Below, piece after piece: positions 37,102 through 53,274 of a stretch of DNA of 64,000 nucleotides (positions within the stretch are counted from its first letter, which is position 1; every line of letters begins with the position of its first letter). Both the position numbers and the translations under genes were made by a program. The notes under the pieces were generated by a model. The model worked only from the letters and a program-made list of their open reading frames with translations, made no database searches and was not told the origin of the DNA. The DNA is from Rosellinia necatrix. Lineage: Eukaryota > Ascomycota > Sordariomycetes > Xylariales > Xylariaceae. The DNA lies in assembly GCA_021209875.1 (NCBI GenBank), contig JAGYVD010000004.1, forward strand, positions 3,472,001-3,536,000, read 5' to 3'.

Positions 37102-40100
37102 CTAGCTGATTCGCTCGCTATAACGAAGAATACCATAAAAGCTCGGAAGGAGCGTGAAGGAGAGAAATCTCTCGGTGCGCGGTTTCATGATAGCCTACTG
37201 GTCAGAGCACGGCTTACGGCAGCTGGGCGATGTACATTTGGAGGGGCGAGTTCCAGCCGCAGAAGCAGTGCCAACAACGGTAGGAACAGGAGGAACAGGA
37301 GCAGCAGCGGCGGTGGCGACGAGGCTTCGGGGCTTCGGGGTTTCGAGAATCGATAACGGCATCTGACGACAACGACGACGAAGAAGAAGAGGAGGAGGAA
37401 GAAGAAGAAGAAGAAAAAGAAGGAGGAGGGGGAAGGAAGAAAGGGAGAAGGAGGGACGTGGCCAGCTCTCAAAACATAATTAACGTCGACGCGAGAACCA
37501 ATGCTGACCGGCGCAAGCTGTCGCAACAGCGACGACAAGAACGACAACCGCAACACTCCGCTGTCTGTCTGTCTGGCAGCCGCTGGGGTCAAGGGGACCA
37601 GTAGTAGTAGCACGGCCAACCTAGGCCATCTAGGTAGTGCATGCGAGTACAACCGTAACGAAGATGCTGGCGACCTCGAGGGCGGAACTGGGGGCGACGC
37701 GCGACCAGCCGGCACCAACCTAGGCTACAATGACGACACCACGCCCAGAAGAATTACTTATCGGCAAATGGGCAAAGAGGATAGGTGGCTTGACGAGGCC
37801 GTCTTGAGGTCAAAGGGCCAGCCGGTTGAGTTTGGCAGAGCAGATGAGATGAGATGGGATGAGAATTGGTGTATGCTGCCCACAAGAACAAACCCAACCT
37901 TACAAGTAAGTGAGAGGTAGCGAGTAGGAGGCAGGTATCGCATGCAGGTAGTAAGTAGGTAGCCTGCCTACCTACATGCCTACTGTACCTGGACGGTGGT
38001 GGTTAGAAGGCAGATGTACCCTGTACGGCATACAGCAAGGTCTTGCGGCGTCATGGCACTGGACCATGATTAGTACATATACATGATTGTTGTTTGCCTA
38101 CCGGTACCCAGGTGCCTAGATAAGGTAGACCTGCAGTCACAGTACCACGCATGCAGACAGGGTGTGTGCTAGATGGGCGGGGGCTTTGTTACTTATACTG
38201 GGCCATACATTAGTAGGCTAGCTTACCTGGGTACCTCAGGTACTACCTACCTACCTCTAGGTACCTTACGGTACGGTACCTACCTAGAACTAAGTCAATA
38301 GAGGTGATCCCTAACTACCTGCCTACAGGAAGTCATACTACGTGTAAAGGTAACAACACCAGGCTGCGATTAACTACCTAATGTGTGTGCAGCAAAAGAG
38401 CATAAAGCGCTGCATTAGAGACGATCTACCTAGGTAGGTACCAACTGCTGCCTCGCAAGGTACCTAAACTACGGGCATCAATATACCCAATACGGATAAC
38501 TCGGCTTGTCAATGTCATCGGTCAATGTTGCGAGGTTGGTTCAAGGTGTTCCATGAAATATAGACGTTTAAGATTATAGGTGCCCGGCCGATAGCTTACC
38601 TATCATAAACAATCGATTTCTCTCACACCCCAAAATTACGACGGCCTGTGTTTTAGATTAAAGGGGACGCAGATCGAGGGTACAGAGTGAGTACCTATGT
38701 AGGCATGCATGTACATACCTGCCTAATATTATCGGGTAGATACGTGGGTAGGTACCTGGGCAGGTGATGGATGCATGGTACATGCTCGCTGTCGGTGCCA
38801 TCATCAAATGGAAACGTGACGACTAGCCGGACGGTGTGAGAGCCTGTCAACTTTGCGCGCTTCCATGCATGCATGAGTCTATAACCAATGAAAAAACCAT
38901 ATCATGCCGGCTTACCGGTTCTTCTGACAATCTATTTCGAAAATGGAAAAAACAATGCAGATACATGTGTCAACAAGCAACCTACCTAGACATCGTGTCG
39001 ATACTTGACCTTCTTGCTTGACTCATACACACATCTGTTCCTATGTTTAGCCGCATTCTCATCAACGAATTTCCCTTTCTTTTCCCCCTTCACATCGTTC
39101 CTCCCTAGGATCCTTTCTTTATGAGGTGACTATATTTTGCGTCTTATTGTCCATATTAGCTCGGGCCTTCTCTTCTGAGCCAACCACTACGCCATCCAGT
39201 TATCTTGGAGTAAGAGGTCGGGAGTAAATCCTCTCCTATGACATCGGATGATATTTCAAAGTGAGGTAGCGGTCATCGCTCACTTCACTTCGGGCACCAA
39301 AACAAAGGCTAGCCACCACATTCATCCAACGGAGCCCTATCATTGGCACTAGCAAACAACACCCGTCAGCATCATTCAGCCAAAAGGAATGTTTCCCCTC
39401 ACCCCTAAGTCGAGTACCATGACCAGTTTGTTTTGATTATTCATGTGTTGCTCGGGGATAGAGAAAAGGATTCGCTGGAGATGAATTGAGGTAAGCCTTT
39501 TTTTTTTTTTCTATTATATTTCTAGAAGAGATCAGCTGCAGCGGGTGCATCTGAACAACATCGGACACACTATCGCGCTAACCAATCATGGCCGATCGTA
39601 CAGTATAACTATTGCACAGATCCGTGGCTTTGCCAAGCAATCATCGTGATGGAACTCGTGATATCGCTCGTCAGTGGTACGGCGTACGATTCGACTCCTT
39701 TGAGCCGGTCTTTCCCAAACGGCGAGACCTTGGTGGAGATGGAACAGGCTGGACTTTGCCGAGTATTTTCATTACTCGGCTTAGTACTCTAGGTGTAGAC
39801 CACAGATAGATGGACCTCAGCCTTCATTGACTTATGTAATTGAAAGCCGCGGTGAGTAGTGGGTCTGGTTTATTCTTCCTTGACGTAAAATAGAAATAAT
39901 GCCATGGTGAACGAGGCATACTTCGGAGTGTAGGCAAGGGTAGCGCGAAGACAAAAGAAAGCATCATAATTAGTCACGTCATCAACGATATTGACCACCG
40001 AGTCACGGTTTTTGTTCTCGTTTTTTAATTGAGGGCTCCGGCAAAGCCTAGTGCGAAGCCATTCCTGAACTCCTGTAAAAGATGCAGCACAAATAAACAT

Positions 40101-40135
40101 CTTCAGTCCTCACCACCCCAGCCGAGGGCGTCCGT
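37102..40135. other. Intergenic region upstream of the OGT-like gene
   Basis: This holds the probable promoter and leader of the OGT-like gene (a GAA/GGA-rich tract at 37375-37440, CT-rich on the coding strand, about 300 bases upstream of the ATG), many TAGG/CCTA strings between 37.9 and 38.8 kb, and the 3' flank of RPL12. A 139-codon plus-strand frame at 37501-37920 overlaps the tract and has no family signature. No gene is called. Confidence 0.55.
37375..37440. repeat. GAA/GGA purine tract in OGT-like gene promoter region
   Basis: About 65 bases of GAA and GGA trinucleotides. On the strand of the downstream gene it reads as a CT-rich tract, a common feature near fungal transcription starts. 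Confidence 0.8.
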
Positions 40136-40956
<821 letters not shown>

Positions 40957-41598
40957 GGCTGTCGATTGTCGAGAGTCTGGTGGTTGGTGGTGGACGTGAT
41001 GTAGTCGTGGAATGGTATGTTTTTGGCGCCTCAGCCGAAAAGTTTACCTAGGAAGTGTTGAAAATGGTTTGTGGGTTTCAGGCCAAGCTAGGGTTGGGAA
41101 ATTCCAAGCGATTGGCGGCCTGTGGCACTCCACACCGGTCCGTCGCACTTTTGCGCGTGAAACTTGCCCCGCGCCGCCCCACCTTACAAGCTACTTACTT
41201 ACACAGGCACTGGTAGGCATGCATGCCTTGCTGTCAGAGACGGAGAGGAATGAAACTCACGTTGAAATAAGAACACATATATCTACGCGCACTCGAACTA
41301 CCCGCCTGGGTTTGTTTGTAGGTAATTAGCACATGGGGTTCGCCTAGGGTTCATCCGCCCATTATCGGCACTTAGCAATTAACAAGCCAAAATCCTCACA
41401 GAACCGCCAGGTATTATGACGAGGTCCACGTCAGGCGAAACAGATAACTTCAAGCCAACACGTAGATGAGAATGGTTCAAGCACATGAGCATTCGTATCT
41501 AGTGGTAGATGCCTTACATGTTTTATGAGCCATCACTGGCCCTAGGTATCGTAAACGCTCGTCCCAACATTCCACCAGCACCATGTAAGTTGTGTTCC
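40957..41598. other. Intergenic region, RPL12 promoter side
   Basis: About 640 bases separate the SEC23 stop from the RPL12 ATG, both genes being on the minus strand. It must hold the RPL12 promoter and SEC23 3' end. I see no distinct motif that I can name. Confidence 0.5.
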
Positions 41599-44379
<2,781 letters not shown>

Positions 44380-45543
44380 GATGGGAGGGAGACAAGGCCG
44401 ACTGGGGCGGGTGTCAGCGTCGGTGGCAGTTGCGGCTCGAGGGTGTTTGTGTGCGAAATTGTCGGGTGCGATGAATGATGCGCGGCGGGCAGTTGGACGT
44501 TCCCGTTGGGTAGCTCTACCCTATGGGTCGCAGTGGCCGTGGCTCGTCAGTGGGAGAACAAGATGAGGCGAAGAAGTGTTATATAATTTGTTATGCTATC
44601 TGAGGCGCCTCTGGTGAATTGTCTCGGGAATAGACGTGGTCACAATTATCAACACTATCGGCACCTTCCTGTACCGGGCGGCCAGACACGAGGAAGGGAC
44701 AAGTAACCAAGTTCTCCATGCCTACCTAGGTTAGATACCAGGTATGTAGGTAGGTCAGTAGGCAGCGTAATACTTCTATAGGTACATACATATGTAGGCC
44801 CACAGGATCAGGCGGTAGACACTAGGTGGGTAGGTACTTTACGCACTTAACCAGAGGGAGGCAGCCTACCTATGTCGGCTGGTCCTTCATCTTATCTGCA
44901 TATCAACCCCCCGCTAGACTTACATCCTTCTAAAGCGTCATAAGAGAACAATTGATAGCCCAATAAGAGGATTACCCTCACATGACGTGCCTCAATATGC
45001 ATGATTAATTAACAACCTTATTGATCATAGACGATGAGATGACAAAGTAGGGCGAGTATCTACATCAGATCTTATTTTTTTTTTGGGGAGGGATTAGGTA
45101 CATTAGGTACATCGATTGGTGCCAACGATTGAATAATCGGGCTCCCGTAACACCTATTGTCAGTCATCCGGCCGTTCAGTTCGGCCTATTCCCCCACGTT
45201 CAATAACACAAGACGATAAATGCCGATCCCATATATTAGAGGGAGGGAGTATGGTCTGTCGGCGAAGATGGGAGCAACGAGACTTGCTGAGCCCGCCATC
45301 GTCGGTCCCCCGACGGAGCGATAATATGGCTCACGCCGCAGCCCATGTATTGCTTTTACATTGGCTCCGACTCCGAAAAAGATTCCGGCGCGGTGAAAAG
45401 ATTACATGGACCGCTGTGGTGAACAAACAAGCCCTCAAATAGCGCATCGACTCGGCAGCCCGCGGTCGTCAGGCAGCGGCGTCTTGGCAGACGGCAAAGG
45501 TGAGAAGAGCAGTGCCGCGTTGGTAACCCGATCCCATCAACCC
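44380..45543. other. Intergenic region upstream of SEC23
   Basis: This holds the SEC23 promoter and the 3' flank of the gene ending at 45544. TAGG/CCTA strings lie at about 44721-44758 and 44825-44836. No gene is seen. Confidence 0.55.
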
Positions 45544-48500
45544 CTAACGAGTATTTATTATACCTTCCGCGCATAGCCGTGACGCACTCATTAGCTCATG
45601 CATAAGCGGGTTGAGCGCATTGGGTGCATGGGGCATCGTCACGTCGCCCTTCCGCTGTTCTCGCTCCTCCCATGATTTGCGAGGCATGTTGCCCAACTCT
45701 CGCACAAGCGGGCCGAGGCCCGGTAAATCCCTGGACTGTTCTACTTTTTCGGCCCCGACAATTCCGGTTTGAGTGTTGGGTATACCGCCTTCAGCTGGAA
45801 TGGCCGTCTTGTCTGAACTTGGAGGTGGTGTTGTGCTGGGTGATGTTAATGATGATGCACCCCAAGTCCTAGAGATTTCTTGCACTTAAAAAACATGTCA
45901 GGTCAGCATGTGGTCAGAAGTGTCGGCCGAGGTAGGGCAGTCGAGGAGTTCAGATCCGCTGCCGGTTTCGCCACGAGCATCGAGGCGTGGACTGACGTGG
46001 CTCTGGGGGAAGTCGAGGTAACTTACTCATAGATCTCTGCTGAAGCAAACCGCGTTGGATGGCTTCAGACGCCCTAGCCTCCAAGTCTTGGGGGCCGCTT
46101 GAGCCTACGATATCGTAAGGCGTTATTGACGCTGCCGGCTTTTTATCTGCTGGCCCATTATCTTCTAACGCCGCCGGCGGCGTCCGGTCATCCGAGGCAG
46201 CTGAGTCGTCGAGCTCTTGCGGAACAGGGCTCAAGGGGGTCGAACTAAAGGCCGCAAGGGCATTCTTCAGCTTCAGCCCTCCCGATCCAATTCCACCAAG
46301 ACTCTGCTGCGTCGTCGATGTCGTTTCTTTCTCTCCCCGTCGGCTATGAGTGACTCGTTTTGCTTCGGCTTCCATGTCAATAACAAAGTCACTCATCCTT
46401 ACTATGGCCCACGAGGAGTTTCTGTATTAGCATATATCCCCGGATTAAGAGTAAATAGAGGGGCTGGCGCCGGCGGGCTACTCACGGCTACTACATCTAT
46501 CATCTGCCCGCATCTCTTCCAGGGTTCTCGCCATTGTCTCAAGCAGGGGCTTCATTGCGGACAGCCAGGCGTCGTTGTTCCTTTCAAGGCGGTCGAGGCG
46601 CTTCTCGAGGGTTTCAGTGTTGTTTGGCTCCAGAGGTAACGGTTCAGGGTCAGGGTCATGCGCAATCTGCTTCTGCGGCAGGCCGACCGTCTTGGCAACT
46701 ATATCCGTGATCTCTTTCTCCTTTTGTAACTTCTCTCGCATAACTCGCTCTTTCAACGTCGCGCTGCGTAGCCTGTTCTCCGGTCCTCGCTCTTCCATAT
46801 ACGAAGAATACCAATCCTGACGCCGAAAGGGCGGCGTTCGGTCTGTTAGTGGAAGGCTTAGCTGCACGGGCGGCAGCGACAACCGCTTGGACAGCTGTGT
46901 GGCTTCGGGCGACATGGGTGGTGTAGGCATGGCCATAAGACTGCGACGGTTCAGCTTGTAATCCAAAGGACCCGAGGCACTACGCTCAATGACCCCCGTA
47001 GAGGGATTTCGGCTAATTGTCACAGTATGAGATTTTTGTCGCGCATGGGGACTAATCTTGAGCGGTTTTAGCCTCCCCATCGTCCTTGGACTGGCCGATT
47101 CAGGCCGTGCCAGAGTTGAAAATCGTAGCGTAGGCGAGCCTGGCCGCGACTCGACATCGGCGACCACCATGATGGGAGACATAGTAATTCCACTGGTGTG
47201 CCAGTCCGCTGTTTTGGGGTATATGGGCTCTATATTGGTAGATAGGACGGCGGAAAGTTTCAGCTGCACTATCGGTGTCTGGGGCAAGTCCATAGCTGCT
47301 TCCACTTGGGCTGGGTCCCCGCTCAAGGCAGGTTCATCGTGCAGGCCGGCGGATGGCTTGTCATCAGCGCCGTTGGGAGGCTCATTAGACGCCTCACTTA
47401 TAGTGGTTGCCACGCTCAACGTTGACGGCCTTCGCAAGCTATTGATCGGGGCTGAAGCCCCATGAAGGGGCGAGTCCTGCCCAGGGGGTAAATTTGGAGC
47501 GAAGTAGCCCAGGATCGGCGAATCCACGACATCAACGCGAGACGCGTCGAGGTCGCGCATTTTATACTCGCGCACTTTGGCCTTTCGTGCTAGGCGTCTT
47601 TCCAGAATACTTTTCGGTTTTGGATTGTCCTCGGCATTTGGGTCCGACGTAGTGGAGAGCCATAAGCGAGGTCTTCTGGGCTCCTCGGGCTTTTTGTCGA
47701 GGTCTGGATTACCCCTATCAGCCGGGCCCACACCATCCCCGTCGGTACCAGGAGCTGTGAATTCCACATCTTCCGCATTCGCCCCTTGGCTTGATATCGC
47801 GGGATCGGTATATCCGGAATTGTGTACCGCTTTCGGGTCTGCTTTCTGGGCAGTGGTGGTCAATTCGCTTGGAGCGCTTAATTCGCTGGCGGACGAGGAG
47901 CGGGCGGAACTACGCGAAAGGATAGATTGTTGAGAAGACTCGGTCGTGGCTGTAGCTTGACTAGCAAGTGATACTCTCTGGGGTTTCTCGCCTCTATCGG
48001 AAGATGGACCCGTGGACTCCTCGCATAATGATTTCGTCGAACTAGGGCGACTAGTCGGTTCTACTTAAGTCCAAATCAGTAAATTGCCCCGGTACTTGGG
48101 AGTTAGGATAGGGCAGCAGTCCAGGAAAACATAAAAAGAGGAGTGCGTTGAAGGTCATTGAATATCATTGACCGGGAAAATGAAAATACTAACTCGGAGG
48201 CGCGCCGTCGAGAATCGCATCTTCAGACGAAGCTAGAGCCTCAGTAGTTGCTGCCGGTGCGCTAGATTCCAACAACGAAACCGTGGTGGGTGATGAGTCG
48301 AGCGTTGTTGAAACGTATACCGGCCTGTCAGAGTTCACACGTCGAGGGCTTGGTCGTTTTTGCATAACAATTTCATCAAGCGAAGCAGCAGAAACCGATG
48401 TTGATGCACAGGCACGCCTACTCGAGGTTCGTGGTTGGACTGCAGGGCGAAACCCAGTGGACGTCTGGCTATCTGCTACAGACGGGGCAGTACTGGCAGG

Positions 48501-49688
48501 GGAAGAAGGACGCGATCCCTTAGGGGGGGCAGGAAAAGTCATTTTCGCCAGCATGTTAGGAAATCCAGGCGACTCGGGAGGCACACTATCCTTCGGAACC
48601 GCTAACCCTCCCTGGACCAATATGTTCGCCAGTGGCCGGGGGGATCTTCCGGGTGAACGTGGTAACTCCGAGTTCCCAGAGGAAACGGATGGTGACTGTT
48701 TTCGATTCTCGTTTTGTGATGGTTTCGTCGGCGGACCTGTACGGCCTCGGACGGATTTTGGGGGAGCATCCGAGTGTTCGCTCTCCTCGTGCACTGCCAT
48801 CAGTGGCAGGGTCTGTAGTTGGATCTGTTCCATGCCAGGAACTTTCTGGAAACCCAGTGCTTTCAAAGAGGCACCAATGTCTTGCTCCGCCTCTCCATCC
48901 GCTGGGTTGAGCATGGCCCTTAATAAATGGTCCGTACTGATTCTGTTTGATAATGTCCGGGATCGGGATCGTTCCGGTATACGTGGTCGAAGTGAATGAT
49001 CTTTCTCGATAGGTTGCACGCTCGAGCGAGGCGAGTTCTTTATGTCGCTCGAAGCAGCTCCCTTTTCGGCATTCGAGAACGGCGTTACTTTTGAAGAGCT
49101 CCTTTCTGGCCACGGTTTGGGACTCGAGTGAGGGCGGGGCGGGTACGACCGCGGGTCCGGTAAGAAAACAGGATATTGTGACCGACACCACGGACCATCA
49201 ACAATAATATTGTTCGGGGTTGGCGTTGGTATTGCCATGTAGCGGTGGCCGTTCGCTGTGGTGCCCGGAATAACGTTATCAGGAAGATGCGATTGTGAAG
49301 AGTATCTTTGCGGCTTTGTGCGCTTGTTTCGCCGCAGTTGCTGCAGCGACCATCTTCTCGACTCGCCTGAGCCGGAAAATCGAAGGCACTCGTCGTGGGC
49401 GACAGCGCGACCAGGCGGGGGCCCAGTCGTCCTCAGGAACTCGGCCAGTTCACGCAAAGTAGCTATATCCGTCTGCTCAAACGCAATATTGCCCCTATCA
49501 CGATCGGTCGTCCCCGGGCCGCGGCTATAGGTGTCAAATACATTAGATGTTGATTTGGAGCGAGGAAGGCGGGCGCGCCTCCGACTATCTAGTCTTGGGA
49601 GACCGTCGGTTTTGGCTGGATGCGGATAGAAAGATTCATCGCCACTTGATAGAGAATGGCGCCGGGGCCGGGGCCGATTGGTCGGCAT
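45544..49688 (-). CDS. Large disordered Ser/Pro-rich protein, unknown function
   Basis: Four exons (49688-48194, 48060-46486, 46401-46027, 45884-45544) encode 1261 aa. Introns are 133, 84 and 142 nt. Donors are GTTAGT, GTGAGT and GTAAGT. Acceptors end GTAG, ATAG and TAAG, and all phases are 1. The acceptor of intron 2 is the weak point: the better-looking CAG at 46422 would give a stop within seven codons, so I use 46402. The protein is rich in Ser, Pro, Arg and Thr with SRSRT, SPR and RPSSP patterns typical of phosphorylated disordered proteins. A short ordered-looking motif, DIATLRELAEFLRTTGPPP, lies at about residues 73-91. A coiled coil (EKRLDRLERNNDAWLSAMKPLLETMARTLEEM) lies at about 990-1020. 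Part of this gene could be a separate gene. No family function is recognised. Confidence 0.75.
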
Positions 49689-52600
49689 CGTCAGCGACGT
49701 GGCGTTCGGAATCTAACAGAAAAAAACCACACGGTCATTGAGTTTTTGGTTTCGGCCGATGTAAACGCACTGTTCAAGATGAATATACAGTACTCGGGAA
49801 ACCGACTTTCGAGCCCATCAAGTCAGCCGAGGGTCCCGGCGAGCAAGAGACCGGGCTATTACAAGGATGGCTGGCGATTAGCGAAAGATTTGGGTCTCGG
49901 TACAGGTAGATCCATCTATAATCATCCTTTGGGTCGAATTAATAATAAGTGATTAAATATGAAAAAAGAAATGCATGAGCGACCGTGGAGGCGACTAGAA
50001 AATACAAGGCTCACTGTCGCTTGCGGGTGAGGGAATAAGAGGCTATGGGTGAGCTATCGCAGAACTCATCCCGGAATACAAATACAAGGCGTGGACAACC
50101 CAGACAAGAGCAGAAGAGAATGAAAAAGCCGATGCGGAGCAGGAGGAAAGGGTTTGGCCTGACCGGGAAGGATTTGTTGATGTAGTCTAGATAGTGACAT
50201 ATGTAGGCGATCACATTGTGTTGCTCTCGTTCTCTCTCTAGCCTGGTTTCCCTTCCCATTCTCTCCCTCTTCATCCCTCGCCTCGGCCTTCCCTTTCATC
50301 CCCATCTTACTAACTACCTCCTTCGCCCTATCGCTAAGCCTCGCTACCTTCTTTTTTTGGTCTGTCCCGTCAATTTTCCCTTCATCAGCACTATTGAGAG
50401 CGCGTCACGTACTGCTAGTTACTGCGTGATGAAGGATGAAGCACGAGATGAGGTTCTAGCGACCTAGCCAGTTAGAAATCAGACTTTCCTGGCTGTTCTC
50501 CATTCTTAACCTAATATAGCAAAGCTAGGGAGCGATCAATATCACGATTCTCCGCCCCAACAGTCCGTTCCTGGCGCTAATCTCTCTAGGTCAGGGATTC
50601 TGCTCAGGGGGGTTGACGTGCATTCGTCCCCTCGACCTATCACCAGCCATCGCGAGCCAATCTTGTTAATGAGAACAGGGATCAGGGGGGAGGCAATTGA
50701 TTGGGTTAGAGGCGGGTCAGAGCCAAAGCGATCGCACAACTCACTCACAATACGATATGGAGATAGATTCGACTGTACATATATGTAAGCAGCTTTTACC
50801 CCAGAAACATGAGAGGCTGGTTAAACTTCCCCTCGCCTTCACCCATGTAGCGATCGCCTGCAGGCACTATGATTACTTTCCTTCCCCCCAGCTACGCATT
50901 GCACGACAATACCATCTTTTCTAATAGAAACTATCTCAAACCATCTCTGTTAAAACATCGAAAGCTGTAAGTAAGTTGTAGAATAAATATGCAAGAACGT
51001 ATAGTTAAAGTACTATGAGTCTATGACTAGCCCTTGACAGCTGGTTATCTTCGGGGAGACTGGTTAGTTGTGTTAGCGCAGTTACCTTTTCTGTAAGCGG
51101 ACAGGGGTAGATGGCCCAGGCCTAGGTTTGCTACAGGAAGAAGCACCACATATAGCTTCTAGAATGTATCCCCCAACCCTGGCATATGCTAGTGCCAGGT
51201 GGTTATGTACACTACCCTCAGGTCATCCCAGTGCTGTCAAACGATCATAAGAATAAGGCGGTTCAATGCCAGCGTCTTCATCAGGCGACGGTTAATTATA
51301 CCACTTTGATATTAGTTACTACTACCCATTCCGAACCGCATCGTACCGCAAATTGGGCGCCATGAGTATGGGTTCAATCCCGCCGCCATGCAGATCGAGA
51401 AACCTTTAGTAACCCCTCCCGCCCCCAAATGACAATGCGATATAGCGATGCGTGGCCTCGTCCAGCCGCTCAGTTTTAAACCTTTACGTTTTTCGTGTTT
51501 ACTGGCAGTCCGATGGCGTAGCGGTGTTTATCATAGCAATGTTGTATATCAGGCCCAGCGAACAGTTTCCATCACGCATAGTAATCCGCGGTATGAGGAA
51601 CGAGGACTGGTGGCATATAATTTCGTCTTCCCAATTCTCCAATGATCAGGCAACAGCGCTCTCTTTAATGTAGATTTAGTCAACCCTACAAGTATTATCC
51701 ATGGCGAAATCTGTGACAATTATTTACTGGCACATCCTACGCTAGATTTCCCCGCGCGGACTATATCGGTGCCGTGTAGGCTGCCAAACCAGTAGCCAAA
51801 TTTCTAACCAATGTGTCAATGATAGTTTAGCGATGATCTTGATTTAGTATGTTCAAAATGCGCTTGAAACCTTAGTGTCAACGATTACCTCTCAGCCGGT
51901 GAAGTAGGTGGTTAATCACTTTGGAAGACCTGGGCTCCGGGTGTCGGAAGTGCGCAGAATAACTCCACGATCTTCGTCCATCCCCAGCTCTAGCTAGATC
52001 CAGAAGCGAAAACACTTGAAAATCCATTAGCTTTGGGCTAGTATCACCGGCGACTGGGGGTGGATTGAAACCCTTCAATGCGTGGCCGTGGTTCAGCACT
52101 ATCTACTACTCGGATCAACAGCCCTCGCGATATGGATATAAATAGGCTTGGGAGCATCGGGGTATCACTGTTGACTGCGGCAGCAATGTTGTTACCGGAA
52201 TAGCCTGCCGCGGCAATACTGCCTAGGGGGGAAGCAAGCCAGAGCCGACTCAGTTGATGGTGGGAATACGATCAACTTCATCGGGCTACAGACAACCACA
52301 TATAGCTGGCAGGGCCAAGCAATTTTGTTCGCCGGCTGTGCTAAATTAGAAAACGGGTCGCGTAAGGTGAGGACTGTTGCTGCTGCTAGAATAGACGTGG
52401 AGTCGGTCGAATGCGCCGCGGACGTCATCCAACCAGGTTTACGCTGGTGTCATTGGTATTAAGTAAATTAGAGACCAGGTGGTCAGTCATCATACGTCAC
52501 AAGGTCACCTACAGAAGGGTAACAAGATAGCATGGATCCGGCGTTACAAAACAGGGTTTGATGGATCTCTTTATAAGGGGGTAAATAACTGCTCTAGTTC

Positions 52601-52730
52601 CATCGCAGTGGACACCACAAAGCACGGTTTCGTAGAATTGAGAGGATGTGGCGCGAAGATGCTCTGCTAGACAAACGGGGCCGTACATACTATCTTGGCT
52701 GCTGCCCCTGACGAGGGCGCCCGCAATGGG
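49689..52730. other. 3-kb region with no supportable gene
   Basis: This includes the promoter of the gene starting at 49688 and then sequence with short frames only. GC content falls near 52.7 kb where the AT-rich block begins. I see no tRNA, repeat or domain signature. Confidence 0.5.
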
Positions 52731-53061
52731 TTATTAATTAGCTATATATAAAATAGGAGTAGTTTGGAAATTTTAATGAACAATTAAACTAAAACAGCGT
52801 AAGCAAACAAATTTAAAGCTAATAATTTTATTAAAGCTATTAATATTTAACAAAAGATTTTATTTATAAAACATATAAATATTACCAAAAAAATTAATAT
52901 TAGCTTTTTTTTATTATAAATATTCTAGCTTTTTTAATTAATGTAGCTATATATTATAAACTGGTTATATATTAAGTTATTAATATAGTTATATATTATA
53001 TTTATAATTTTATTCACAACTTCTTTTTTTAACTATCAGTTTTAACATTTACTGGTAATAT

Positions 53062-53066
53062 AAAAG
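53062..53066. repeat. Target-site duplication, left copy (AAAAG)
   Basis: Five bases AAAAG lie immediately before the left LTR and match exactly the five bases after the right LTR. Confidence 0.8.
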
Positions 53067-53274
53067 TAATAGAGTCCCCGAAGGGGCCCGTATCAATCGA
53101 GCCAACAGCTCGTGTATTATTAGATTAGATTAGATAGGTTGCACAGGCTACGGCTGGCAACAGGTGGCCTACGGCCACCTCTGCAGAAGTTAATTCTAAA
53201 CTTATTAGAATTTTTTATTTAGCAGAAGAATTAATAAAAGTTTTTTTTTTTCTATTTTTATACTAATTTTTTTA
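53067..53274. repeat. Left LTR
   Basis: 208 bp. It keeps the small hairpins CCCC-GAA-GGGG, CGAGC-caacA-GCTCG and AGGTGGCC-TAC-GGCCACCT, but its right third has been turned into T-rich sequence. Confidence 0.9.

Noticed and set aside
37501..37920. 139-codon plus-strand frame upstream of the OGT-like gene
   Set aside because: It overlaps the promoter-side purine tract and its flank and lacks any recognisable feature.
39150..39260. Possible tRNA remnant on the minus strand (GTAGTGGTTGGCT resembles a D arm)
   Set aside because: No T arm, anticodon stem or acceptor pairing can be found.
51356..51400. GGGTTCAATCCC resembling a tRNA T arm
   Set aside because: The five-base stem does not pair and no cloverleaf can be drawn upstream.
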